DNA from: AC-49 sp963817035
Lineage (GTDB): Bacteria > Actinomycetota > Thermoleophilia > Solirubrobacterales > Solirubrobacteraceae
Assembly (NCBI GenBank): GCA_963817035.1
Contig: CAWFMM010000004.1
Coordinates: 1,302,001-1,366,000, forward strand
Reading direction: 5' to 3'
Length of the DNA stretch: 64,000 bases
In this document: piece by piece, positions 7,204-14,494 of the stretch
How the letters are laid out: each line of letters opens with the position of its first letter
How positions within the stretch are numbered: the stretch's first letter is position 1
Notes under the pieces: model-generated
What the model was told of the DNA's origin: nothing
What the model saw: only the letters and a program-made list of their open reading frames with translations
The model's database searches: none
Position numbers and translations under genes: made by a program

Positions 7204-9692
7204 GCGCGCGCCACGCCTGCAGTGCCCTCCTGGCCGGGCTCGTGCTGTCGTTGGTACTGACGCCTGCGGCCTCGGCGGCGCCTACCGCCGTGCCGAATGG
7301 AGACCTCGAACAGGTGACCGCCGGGCAGCCCAACTGCTTCTCGCGGGCCGGATGGGGAATCAACACGCCGATCTGGAACCTGACGACCGCCGCCCACTCC
7401 GGCCGCGTGGCGCAGTCCCTGACCGTCACCCACTACGCCAGCGGCGATCGTAAGCTCCTGATCGCCGAGAACACGACGTGCGCCCCGGCGGTGACCCCCG
7501 GCTCGACGTACACGCTCTCGGTGTTCTACACATCGACCGCCGCCGTCAACTCGCTCACCGTGTTCCGCCATTCCGCGGCCGGCTGGACCTATTGGACGGA
7601 CATCAAGGCGCTGCCCGCAACCGGCAGCTGGACAGCCGCCAGCGCCGTCACCCCACCCATACCCAGTGGCACGGACCAGATCACCTTCGGCGTCTCGATC
7701 ATCGGCAACGGCACCCTGGTAACCGACGACTACTCGTTGACGTCAACGGGTGCGAGCCCGCCCCCAGCCTCGGAGCTGACCTACAACGGAGGCCTCGAAG
7801 GCGGAGGTGCGACGCCGACCGGATGGTTCCTGGCCGGCTGGGGTGACGGAATCGTGACCGGTGGCGTTACCTCGGCGGCACATGGTGGTGGCCGTGCCTA
7901 CTCGCTGACGCTCGCGGGGCGCACCCAAGGGGACTTCAAATTGCTCCCGACCGAGACGGCAGCACCGGCGGTCCAGCCCGGATCGATCTACCACCTCTCG
8001 GTCTGGTTCAAATCGACATCGGTTGGCAATGCGATCACGGTGTTCGCCCACACCGCGTCGGGATGGAGTTACTACACCGACCTAAAGACGCTCCCAGCGG
8101 CCGCGTTGTGGACGCAGGCGACGGTCGACACGCCCGCGATCGGAGCCGGGATCGACGCGATCGCGTGGGGGGTGTCGCTGTCGGGCAACGGCACGCTCGT
8201 CACCGACGACTACTCGACGACGCTGATGGGCAGCGCACCGCCGCCGCCGACCTCGGGCCCGGACGTCACCGGGCGCTGGTCGGTGCTCGATTACCAGATG
8301 CCCGTCCGGGCGGTCCACGCGACGGTCCTGAACAACGGGAAGGTGCTCCTGATCGCGGGATCGGGCAACAGCGTCGCCAACTTCGCGGCCGGGTCGTTCA
8401 AAGCCGCGGTGTGGGACCCGATTGCCGGGACCTTCAACACGCTCGACGTGCCGAAGGACATGTTCTGTTCGGGCCACGTCACGCTTCCCGATGGTCGCGT
8501 GTTGATCCAGGGCGGCACAAAGTCCTACCCGACGACCGCGGGCGCCGACGACTACGGCGGGCTCAAGGACTCGTACATCTTCGACCCTGACACCAACACG
8601 TTCACAAAGGTCGGCGATGCCAACGAAGGCCACTGGTACCCGACACTGACCGAGCTCGGCAACGGCGACATCCTCGAGGTCGGCGGACTCAAGGAGGACA
8701 CGACCGGCGCCGTGAACACGGAGCTGTGGAGCGCGTCGTCGATGGAGTGGCTGCCGACCGGGCAGATCCCGCAGACATGGTCGTTCTGGGGGCTGTACCC
8801 GCACATGTTCCTGATGGCCGATGGCCGGCTGTTCTACAGCGGCGCTCACGTGTTCGGCAACGGCCTTCCCGGCACGGGCGCATCGATCTATGACTGGCGG
8901 AACGCCACGATCGCCGACATCCCCGGCCTGCGGGACAAGGACCTGCGCGATCAGGCGGCGTCGGTGTTGCTCCCCCCTGCCCAGGACCAACGGGTGATGA
9001 TCACCGGGGGCGGCAACATCGTCACAAACACGCCCGCCATCAGTCTGACCGACCTCATCGACCTCAAGCAGCCGAGCCCGTCGTATCAGCCCGGGCCCGA
9101 TATGCCCGGCGACGGGAAGATGTACGGCAACGCGACGACGCTGCCTGACCGCACCGTGCTGGTGACCAACGGCGGCAAGTTCAACCGCGACAACTCGGCC
9201 AACGTCATGACGGCGGCGATCTACGACCCGGTGGCCAACGGATGGAGGTCGGTGGACGCGGATCCCATCGGCCGCAACTACCACTCCACCGCCGTCCTCC
9301 TTCCCGACGGCCGGGTCGCGGTCTTCGGGTCCAACCCCGGCGACGGCAGCTTCGAGATGCGGATCTCGATCTATGAGCCGCCGTACCTGTTCAAGGGGCC
9401 GCGACCGACGATCTCGGGGGTCCCCATTCAGGCCACCTACGGACAAACGTTCAGCTTCAACGTGCAGAGTCAGAGCAACATCCGCTGGGCCCAGCTCATG
9501 CGGCCGATGTCGGTCACCCACCAAATGGATTCGAACATGCGTCTCGTCGACCTCCCAATCACGGTCACCAACGGCGTCGCGACGGTGACCGTCCCGACGA
9601 ACCCGAACCTGGTGCCCCCTGGGCCGTACATGCTCAACGTCACCGACTCCACCGGCGTGCCGTCGGCGTCAGGTTGGGTGACGATCCGATGA
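7200..9692 (+). CDS. Secreted copper radical oxidase (galactose/glyoxal oxidase type, GlxA-like) with two N-terminal binding modules
   Basis: 830 residues from a GTG that overlaps the preceding stop (GTGA). A signal peptide ends near residue 28 ('TPAASAAP'). Two similar modules of about 150 residues follow (about 32-185 and 197-345), each with 'NGDLE/NGGLEG..', 'YTLSVFY/YHLSVWF' and 'GNGTLVTDDYS', resembling CBM4/9-like domains. The catalytic part is a kelch propeller plus DUF1929-type C-terminal domain. All expected copper-site residues are present: C423 ('MFCSGH') and Y480 ('HWYPT') for the Cys-Tyr cofactor, Y694-H695 ('RNYHST') and H774 ('VTHQMD'). It probably oxidises glycan alcohols or aldehydes to give H2O2. 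Streptomyces GlxA works with the CslA synthase, which parallels this locus. Confidence 0.9.
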   Translation: MSARHACSALLAGLVLSLVLTPAASAAPTAVPNGDLEQVTAGQPNCFSRAGWGINTPIWNLTTAAHSGRVAQSLTVTHYASGDRKLLIAENTTCAPAVTPGSTYTLSVFYTSTAAVNSLTVFRHSAAGWTYWTDIKALPATGSWTAASAVTPPIPSGTDQITFGVSIIGNGTLVTDDYSLTSTGASPPPASELTYNGGLEGGGATPTGWFLAGWGDGIVTGGVTSAAHGGGRAYSLTLAGRTQGDFKLLPTETAAPAVQPGSIYHLSVWFKSTSVGNAITVFAHTASGWSYYTDLKTLPAAALWTQATVDTPAIGAGIDAIAWGVSLSGNGTLVTDDYSTTLMGSAPPPPTSGPDVTGRWSVLDYQMPVRAVHATVLNNGKVLLIAGSGNSVANFAAGSFKAAVWDPIAGTFNTLDVPKDMFCSGHVTLPDGRVLIQGGTKSYPTTAGADDYGGLKDSYIFDPDTNTFTKVGDANEGHWYPTLTELGNGDILEVGGLKEDTTGAVNTELWSASSMEWLPTGQIPQTWSFWGLYPHMFLMADGRLFYSGAHVFGNGLPGTGASIYDWRNATIADIPGLRDKDLRDQAASVLLPPAQDQRVMITGGGNIVTNTPAISLTDLIDLKQPSPSYQPGPDMPGDGKMYGNATTLPDRTVLVTNGGKFNRDNSANVMTAAIYDPVANGWRSVDADPIGRNYHSTAVLLPDGRVAVFGSNPGDGSFEMRISIYEPPYLFKGPRPTISGVPIQATYGQTFSFNVQSQSNIRWAQLMRPMSVTHQMDSNMRLVDLPITVTNGVATVTVPTNPNLVPPGPYMLNVTDSTGVPSASGWVTIR

Positions 9693-10273
9693 GACGACAC
9701 GCCCGATCGCCGATCCCCAGGCGGGCATTCGTGGTGGTCGTCCTCGTCATCACCTTGACATCGCTGACTGGCGGCGCGCAAGCGGCGTGGCAGTTCGGGA
9801 AGTCGGCGTACTACTGCATCCTTCTGCGATCGCAGGTACAGGACTCCAGAGGCGCGCCGCGGACCGGAAAGGATCCCTCCGTCCAGCGCCAGCAAAGGCT
9901 TGTCGCGGCGGCGAGCGCGCCACACGGCACTGGCCGATGGGGCGGCATTCCGGCACGAGCAATCAGAGGTCGAGCCAGGCGCCGGTCGGCGAAGCGCGTG
10001 CTCGCGGACCCCCACGCAACCGGAGTCCTGGCCAGTGGCTGCGCTGTGGGCTACGGAGCGCCCGGCGGACAGTGCGTGCCCAGGCGGAGCCCGGGCAACG
10101 AGCCGCTGACGTGCGCCTACCTCGTCACGCAGTTCCCGGCCGGGATCGGGGTGACCGGACGTGATCAGCTACATCTCGACACCAACCACGACCGGGTGGC
10201 GTGCGGGCCCGGCGACAGGGGCGCCGCGGCAACCCGCGGGCACGCGGCTAGCCCCATTTTCCGCGGTTGGTGA
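9689..10273 (+). CDS. Secreted small protein with Excalibur-like C-terminus
   Basis: 194 residues from the ATG at 9689, which overlaps the oxidase stop (ATGA). A signal peptide of about 33 residues ends at 'GGAQAA'. The middle is Arg/Gly-rich and unrecognised. The C-terminal part has 'NEPLTCAYLVTQFPAG' and 'LDTNHDRVACG', which resembles the DxDxDGxxCE calcium-binding motif of Excalibur domains. The coupling to the oxidase suggests a role with it at the cell surface. The last residues are encoded within an 18-base inverted repeat (10247-10264), so the original 3' end may have been altered. The middle section is weakly supported as protein. Confidence 0.6.
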   Translation: MRRHARSPIPRRAFVVVVLVITLTSLTGGAQAAWQFGKSAYYCILLRSQVQDSRGAPRTGKDPSVQRQQRLVAAASAPHGTGRWGGIPARAIRGRARRRSAKRVLADPHATGVLASGCAVGYGAPGGQCVPRRSPGNEPLTCAYLVTQFPAGIGVTGRDQLHLDTNHDRVACGPGDRGAAATRGHAASPIFRGW

Positions 10274-10369
10274 GGGCATGGTCTGGCTGCTGTGGCCAAG
10301 GTGGCTGGCTCTTGAGGAGGTCCAAGACGTTCGGTTGGGTGTCGGTGTGAGGCGGAAAATGGGGCTAGC
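10247..10369. repeat. 123-bp element bounded by 18-bp perfect inverted repeats
   Basis: GCTAGCCCCATTTTCCGC (10247-10264) is repeated exactly in inverted orientation at 10352-10369, around 87 bases with no open frame of note. The left arm contains the last codons of the Excalibur-like gene and the right arm contains the TAG stop of the convergent gene. It could be a non-autonomous transposon remnant or the ends of a deleted insertion sequence; a bidirectional terminator is less likely with so long a loop. No clear target duplication is seen. Confidence 0.6.
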
Positions 10370-11318
10370 GGGCCTGCGGATCGCGGCCGTACCGCGACAC
10401 GGCCCGCTCGACGAACGAGAGGGTCGCGGGTTGGCCGTCGAGATTCTTGGTGTCCATAAAGCTGATTGCGAACAGGCGCAGGTGGCGAAGCCGGGCCAAC
10501 GAGGCGTCGCTCAGGATCGTGTGCATGTCCGCGTCGAACGTGACCTGTGACCCGTTGTCCGGCTTGTAGTGGGCGAGCATCACAGGACCGTACGCACCGA
10601 GCCTCCGGGTCATGGCCGTGATGTCGCCGACGTTGCTCGCTGAATCCATCGCCTGAAAGCTCTGGAAGTCCGAGGCGCGCATGACATCGGCGAAGTGGCG
10701 GAACATGGAGCGTCCGCCGCCGGCGCCCCGATCGTCCCACCGCGTCTGCCACCCGCCCCAGCCCAACGAGACGTGCGCGTTAGGTGCGTTGCGGTGGAAG
10801 ATCTCGAGCGTGTCCCGGTAGCGGTCCTTGAGGGCAAGGTAGTAGTTGCGCGTCGCGGCGTCGGGCCCCCACGCGTTGTCACGGCACGGGTAGGTCTGGA
10901 ATTCGGTGAAGAGGGTCACGTAGAGCGGCGGCCCGGAGACGTGCCCGGCGAACGCGCGGGCCAGACGGCTCATGTCGTCCAGAAACCCGTCGGACAGCGG
11001 GTACGCGCGGCCGCATGCGGCGCCATGGGAGGTCTTCACCGGCACCTCGGGGTCACCGGTCCAGACCACGAGGTGAAGCGCGAACCCGGCCCGGTAGGCA
11101 CTGCGGACCACGGTCGTACGCCAACCGACCATCCGCGCGAGGTCGTTGGGGCCGTTGTACCAGCTGGTCAGCATGCGCACCGCACCGTCACGCACGAGAG
11201 CGCTGTGGCGCGCGGTGTCGGCCTCAGGGCCAAGACCGAAGAGCAGCTTCGGAGGCGCCGTGCCCGCGCCGCCGACTGAAACACCAGCGAGAAGCCCGAC
11301 AACGAACACGCACAACAA
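10365..11318 (-). CDS. Secreted protein, possible TIM-barrel glycosidase
   Basis: 317 residues from a TTG start (an in-frame TAG lies just upstream, so the start cannot be far away). A signal peptide covers about residues 1-20. The rest alternates strands and helices: 'VRMLTSWYNGPNDLARMVGW', 'FALHLVVWTGDP', 'PLYVTLFTEFQTYP', 'AHVSLGWGGWQ', 'SFQAMDSASN', 'VMLAHYKPDNGS', 'LRLFAISFMDTK'. This looks like a clan-A-type (beta/alpha)8 barrel, with the Glu of 'LFTEFQ' placed as an acid/base might be. I cannot assign a glycosidase family. Its position beside a glycan synthase and oxidase cluster suggests trimming of that glycan, as an endoglucanase does in the Streptomyces cslA-glxA locus. Confidence 0.6.
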   Translation of the reverse strand: MLCVFVVGLLAGVSVGGAGTAPPKLLFGLGPEADTARHSALVRDGAVRMLTSWYNGPNDLARMVGWRTTVVRSAYRAGFALHLVVWTGDPEVPVKTSHGAACGRAYPLSDGFLDDMSRLARAFAGHVSGPPLYVTLFTEFQTYPCRDNAWGPDAATRNYYLALKDRYRDTLEIFHRNAPNAHVSLGWGGWQTRWDDRGAGGGRSMFRHFADVMRASDFQSFQAMDSASNVGDITAMTRRLGAYGPVMLAHYKPDNGSQVTFDADMHTILSDASLARLRHLRLFAISFMDTKNLDGQPATLSFVERAVSRYGRDPQAR

Positions 11319-11445
11319 CCCGTGCGCCAGGCGGCACGTGATGCGGGCGCGAGAAGACCGAGGGAGCGAGACGCCGACAATCTAGCGCGCCCATGGTTCT
11401 CAGCGATCAACGTGCGACTTCGTTACCCCTGACCTCGGCCGAGCC

Positions 11446-11820
11446 TCAGCTGCTCTTCGTGAAGTTGGTCGTCGGATCGACCGTGATGTTGGACAGGGTC
11501 GCGAGCTTGAGCTTGCCGCTGGGGAGTGCGGCGTCGATCGACCCGTTTTGCCGGCTGACAGGTTGATCCGCAGGTCGGGGATCGTGACCGTGATGGTGGC
11601 GTCGGTGAGTGTCAGGCCGGGCCTTGCCTTGGTTCGGGGACTTCGGCGCTGCGAATGCGGCGGCGGTTAACGTCGCCGCGAGCGCGACGAGCGCGAGCGC
11701 CGAGAGCAGGATGCGGTGCGTTCGATGAGACTTGGAGGGCCTTTCTGAGGCGACCGGCGGCGGGCCAGGTCTCGTCGGCGTCGCGCTGCCGGACGAAACA
11801 GGCTTCGTCCGGCAGCGCAT
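11446..11820 (-). pseudogene. Frame-damaged gene for a small secreted protein
   Basis: The recognisable part starts near 11730 with a signal peptide ('ILLSALALVALAATLTAAAFA'). Reading then continues well only after a +1 shift near 11622 ('GLTLTDATITVTIPDLRINL', a strand-rich stretch) and after a second shift near 11545 returns to the first frame ('NGSIDAALPSGKLKLA', ending 'NFTKSS'). In the single open frame the middle becomes a His/Arg-rich nonsense run. The only upstream ATG (11820) lies on a 15-bp hairpin, so no good start exists. Two shifts suggest decay, or sequence errors. The last bases match the 3' end of the gene at 12464. Confidence 0.55.
11783..11818 (-). terminator. Strong hairpin, likely terminator of the 11835-12341 gene
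   Basis: A perfect 15-bp stem, GCGCTGCCGGACGAA (11783-11797) with its complement at 11804-11818, and a 6-base loop. It begins 17 bases after the stop of the minus-strand gene. There is no U tail, as is common for terminators of GC-rich actinobacteria. Confidence 0.55.
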
Positions 11821-11834
11821 GCCGCGAGTCGACG

Positions 11835-12341
11835 TCAGCTCGTGCCGCCGCCGGTGGTGCCGCCGCTCGTGCCGGTCGAGCCGCCGGTGGTGTCGCCGCC
11901 CGTTCCGCTCGTGCCGCCATGCTGGTGATGACCGCCGTTGTCAGTCGGCGCGGTCGGAGTCGTAGGGGTGGTCGGGATCGTCGGGGTCGTAGGCGTGGTC
12001 ATCCCACCGTCACTGCTCGTGCTCGTGGTGCCACCGCCGTCGTCGGAACCCGGCCCGCAGATGGTCAACGAAGGCGAGTGCGACGCTGCGCCGGGCAGGC
12101 CGCGCCCATGGCCGGGCATCGGCTTGAGATGGTGGTGGTAGCGCGCAGCCGGCTGACGGACCGGAGGATCCTGGGCGTCGAGGGTGCCGCCCTGGAAGTG
12201 GGGGCTGGCCTGGTTGCAGACGGTCGGCGGCGGGCTTGCCGAGGTCGGACCGGTCGGCTTACACGCCTGCGCGGCGGCTACGAGGCCGCAGGTCAGCATC
12301 GCCGCCGCTGCGGTGGTACGCCCGAGGACAAAACGGGGCAT
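11835..12341 (-). CDS. Secreted Pro/Thr/Gly-rich protein of unknown function
   Basis: 168 residues from the ATG at 12341, which is preceded by a good AGGAGA. The signal peptide 'AAAAMLTCGLVAAAQA' is followed by a cysteine, so a lipoprotein is possible but no strict lipobox is seen. A short region with 'GPTSASPPPTVCNQASPHFQGG' and 'HSPSLTICGPGS' contains two cysteines. The second half is low complexity: Thr/Pro repeats ('TTPTTPTIPTTPTTP') then Gly/Thr repeats. This looks like an extended wall-spanning or surface linker. Not recognised as a known family. Confidence 0.6.
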   Translation of the reverse strand: MPRFVLGRTTAAAAMLTCGLVAAAQACKPTGPTSASPPPTVCNQASPHFQGGTLDAQDPPVRQPAARYHHHLKPMPGHGRGLPGAASHSPSLTICGPGSDDGGGTTSTSSDGGMTTPTTPTIPTTPTTPTAPTDNGGHHQHGGTSGTGGDTTGGSTGTSGGTTGGGTS

Positions 12342-12363
12342 GAGCGTTCTCCTGGTTTGGGGT

Positions 12364-12381
12364 GGCACCCGAAGCGGTGCC
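12364..12381 (-). terminator. Short hairpin after the 12464-12856 gene
   Basis: GGCACC (12364-12369) pairs with GGTGCC (12376-12381) around a 6-base loop, between the stop of the upstream gene and the start of the next. No U tail; a weak terminator or leader hairpin. Confidence 0.3.
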
Positions 12382-12463
12382 TCATGCACGTTTCGGTTGC
12401 GAGCCCGCCGGCACCCTTACCCGATGTCGCGAAAACGGACGGATGGCCGACATCGGCCGGCCC

Positions 12464-12856
12464 TCAGCCGCTCTTCGTGAAGTTCCCCGCCAGCACCGCG
12501 GCCCGGCCCTCGCAGCTCGAGGACGAGTCGCTCACGCGCGTGAACTTGAGCTTCTTGCCGGTGAGCTTGAACGAGTAGACCCCGCTCGGCTTGCAGCTGA
12601 TCTGGCCGGTCTCATGGCCGAAGGTGATCTTGCCGTTGGAGATCGTGTACTTGCCGTGGACGAGCGTCGTGCCGTTCTCGGCGACCGAGTACTTGCCGTT
12701 CTTGAACGTGATCGTCCACGTGCCCTTGAGCTGCCCGCCGAGCGGCTTGCTGCCGATCTTCGTCGTGTACGAACCGCTCAGCCCGCCCGCGGCGAGCGCG
12801 GCGGCACAGAGCGCCAGGGTGGCGACGAGTGACAGGGCAATGGCGAGGCGCTTCAT
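12464..12856 (-). CDS. Small secreted beta-rich protein of unknown function
   Basis: 130 residues from the ATG at 12856 with GAAGGAT upstream. The signal peptide 'LAIALSLVATLALCAAALAAG' is followed by repeated strands: 'LSGSYTTKIG', 'GTWTITFKNGKYSVAENG', 'VHGKYTISNGKITFG', 'SGVYSFKLTGKKLKFTRVSD', ending 'NFTKSG'. This is the pattern of a small lipocalin-like or META-like barrel. Two cysteines could form one disulphide. The 3' end is nearly identical to that of the damaged gene at 11446, which suggests a paralogue or a copied end. Function unknown. Confidence 0.7.
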   Translation of the reverse strand: MKRLAIALSLVATLALCAAALAAGGLSGSYTTKIGSKPLGGQLKGTWTITFKNGKYSVAENGTTLVHGKYTISNGKITFGHETGQISCKPSGVYSFKLTGKKLKFTRVSDSSSSCEGRAAVLAGNFTKSG

Positions 12857-12974
12857 GGGCTGATCCTTCGTTGTGGTACTCAGTTTCGCCGCAACGCTAG
12901 CCCAAGACGCCGCCGGCGATCTCCAGCTCGCCCCGGTGACGCTCGCGCGCAGCCGGCGTTCTATCGGGTCGTCG

Positions 12975-13334
12975 CTACGACGGCGCCGGATCGGGGCCCG
13001 GGTTCGGTGGGTCGTTGTCGTGGATGCGGAAGCGGTGTTCGAGCTCGGCCAGGTGGGACTGGTGGTGCTCGTGAGCCTTGAGCACGTCGTGGTGGCTCGG
13101 CGGATGGTCGCTGGGGTGGTGGTGCTGGCAGACGATGTAGTTCGTCCCGTCGACCGCGTGGCGGCCGAGGCGCGGGCAGCCTTTGACGTGGCAGTTGTGC
13201 TTGCGCACGAGCGCGTAGCCGGCGGCGATGGCCCCGATCCCTTCGAGGGTCTGCGGCCAGCCGCCCAGCAGGGTCGTCCAGCGGTTGGAGTTGTTGTCAC
13301 CCCAGGGCCATAGGAATGCGATCTCGTGCAGCAC
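12975..13334 (-). CDS. Small Cys/His-rich protein resembling actinophage proteins
   Basis: 119 residues from a GTG at 13334. An N-terminal 'WPWGDNNSN' leads to a weakly hydrophobic segment ('GIGAIAAGYALV') and then 'HNCHVKGCPRLGRHAV' with 'YIVCQHHHP', a Cys/His arrangement suited to binding one metal ion. The tail is His/Glu-rich and Pro-rich. From memory, this H.C..GC.R.GRH...VC..HHP pattern recurs in actinobacteriophage genomes, often near lysis genes, and in some actinobacterial chromosomes. No other phage genes surround it. Function unknown. Confidence 0.6.
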   Translation of the reverse strand: MLHEIAFLWPWGDNNSNRWTTLLGGWPQTLEGIGAIAAGYALVRKHNCHVKGCPRLGRHAVDGTNYIVCQHHHPSDHPPSHHDVLKAHEHHQSHLAELEHRFRIHDNDPPNPGPDPAPS

Positions 13335-13378
13335 GACAGCCGGTCATTCGGCGCGTGGCGGGGCGTTCCTGTCTTGCG

Positions 13379-14449
13379 CTACAGGGCCGCGAGCAGTCGG
13401 TCGAGGTCCGACTCGTCGTTCCAGGCCCCGACCGACGCCCGCACGTAGGGCGTGCCGGGCAGATGGCGCACGGTGACGCCGGCCTCCGCCAACCGCGGCG
13501 GCACGTCGGCGTTGTCGTCCATCTCCCAGCTCACGAGCGTCGTCCGCGCCCGCGGCGCGACGGTGTAGCCCGCCTCGGCCAGCCGCTGTGCGAGCAGCGC
13601 CGCGAGCGTCGCCGCGCGCTCGTAGAGCTGCGGCCAGCCGAACTCGGCCAGCACGTCGTGGGCCGCCAGCGCGGCGGCGAGGCTCTCCGGGGCCAGCGTG
13701 AACGAGTCATGGGCGCCAGCCGTCGTCTTGGGCTGAGCGTCGAGGCCCAACGAGGCGTCCTCGAGGTTCATATAGGTCGGGGCGAACGACACCAGGCGTT
13801 CGCGCCACTCCGGAGCCACGTAGAGCAGGCCGGTGCCCATCGGCCCGCACAGCCACTTCTGACCGGCGGCGGCGTAGAACGCGCAGCCGAGCGCGTCGAC
13901 GTCGATCGCGACCGCGCCGGCGCCCTGGGCGCCGTCGAGCAGGACAGGGACCTCGAGCTGCGCCAGCGCCTCCGGCGCCACCGAGCCGTTGGTCCAGTCG
14001 ACGTGTGAGCACGCGACGAACCTCGTCTGCGGTGAGACCGCGTCGGCGATCTCGGCCAGCGGCACCGCGCGGACGAGGATGCCGCGCCGGCGGGCGGCGG
14101 CGAGCGGACCCAGCAGGCCGGGATGCTCGGTCGTCGAGGTCAGGATCTCGTCGCCCGCCACCAGCTCGAGCCCGGCGATCACGCGAACCATCCCCTCCGA
14201 GGTCGAGGTCGTGACCGCGATGTCGTCGGGCGTCACGTTCAGGACGCCGGCGTAGGCGGCGCGCAACGCGTTGAGGGTGTCGATCGCGCCCATGAAGTAG
14301 TCCATCGTGCGGCCCTTGGCCATGGCGACATCGCCCAGTGCACGCGCCGCGTCGGCCGATGACGCGGGCAGCGGTCCGCAGGTTCCGGCGTTGAGGTAGG
14401 CGCGGTCGGCGAGGACCGGGAATTGGGAGCGAAGCACGGCGGGATCCAT
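13379..14449 (-). CDS. Class V aminotransferase / cysteine desulfurase-like PLP enzyme
   Basis: 356 residues from the ATG at 14449 ('MDPAVLRSQFP'); the frame is open further upstream but runs into thrS antisense. It starts with 'AYLNAGTCGPLP', has 'TTSTSEGMVRV', 'VACSHVDWTNG', 'VLLDGAQGAGAV' and the PLP-lysine region 'AAGQKWLCGPMGTG'. These are family markers of class V enzymes such as isopenicillin-N epimerase and SufS-like desulfurases. No catalytic Cys loop typical of SufS is obvious, so an epimerase, lyase or aminotransferase role is as likely. It is transcribed divergently from thrS; a -10 TATCCT (14458-14463) lies 8 bases from its start. Confidence 0.85.
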   Translation of the reverse strand: MDPAVLRSQFPVLADRAYLNAGTCGPLPASSADAARALGDVAMAKGRTMDYFMGAIDTLNALRAAYAGVLNVTPDDIAVTTSTSEGMVRVIAGLELVAGDEILTSTTEHPGLLGPLAAARRRGILVRAVPLAEIADAVSPQTRFVACSHVDWTNGSVAPEALAQLEVPVLLDGAQGAGAVAIDVDALGCAFYAAAGQKWLCGPMGTGLLYVAPEWRERLVSFAPTYMNLEDASLGLDAQPKTTAGAHDSFTLAPESLAAALAAHDVLAEFGWPQLYERAATLAALLAQRLAEAGYTVAPRARTTLVSWEMDDNADVPPRLAEAGVTVRHLPGTPYVRASVGAWNDESDLDRLLAAL

Positions 14450-14457
14450 GGCGCCCG

Positions 14458-14485
14458 AGGATACGCGGCGACCACGAAGTACCCT
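14458..14485. promoter_or_regulatory. Divergent -10 boxes for the aminotransferase and thrS
   Basis: On the minus strand TATCCT (plus 14458-14463) lies 8 bases before the aminotransferase ATG. On the plus strand TACCCT (14480-14485) lies 9 bases before the thrS ATG. Both spacings imply leaderless transcripts. Only 45 bases separate the two start codons. Confidence 0.55.
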
Positions 14486-14494
14486 TGGCGCCCG

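Noticed and set aside
10247..10369. Complete insertion sequence
   Set aside because: The interior is 87 bases and encodes no transposase.
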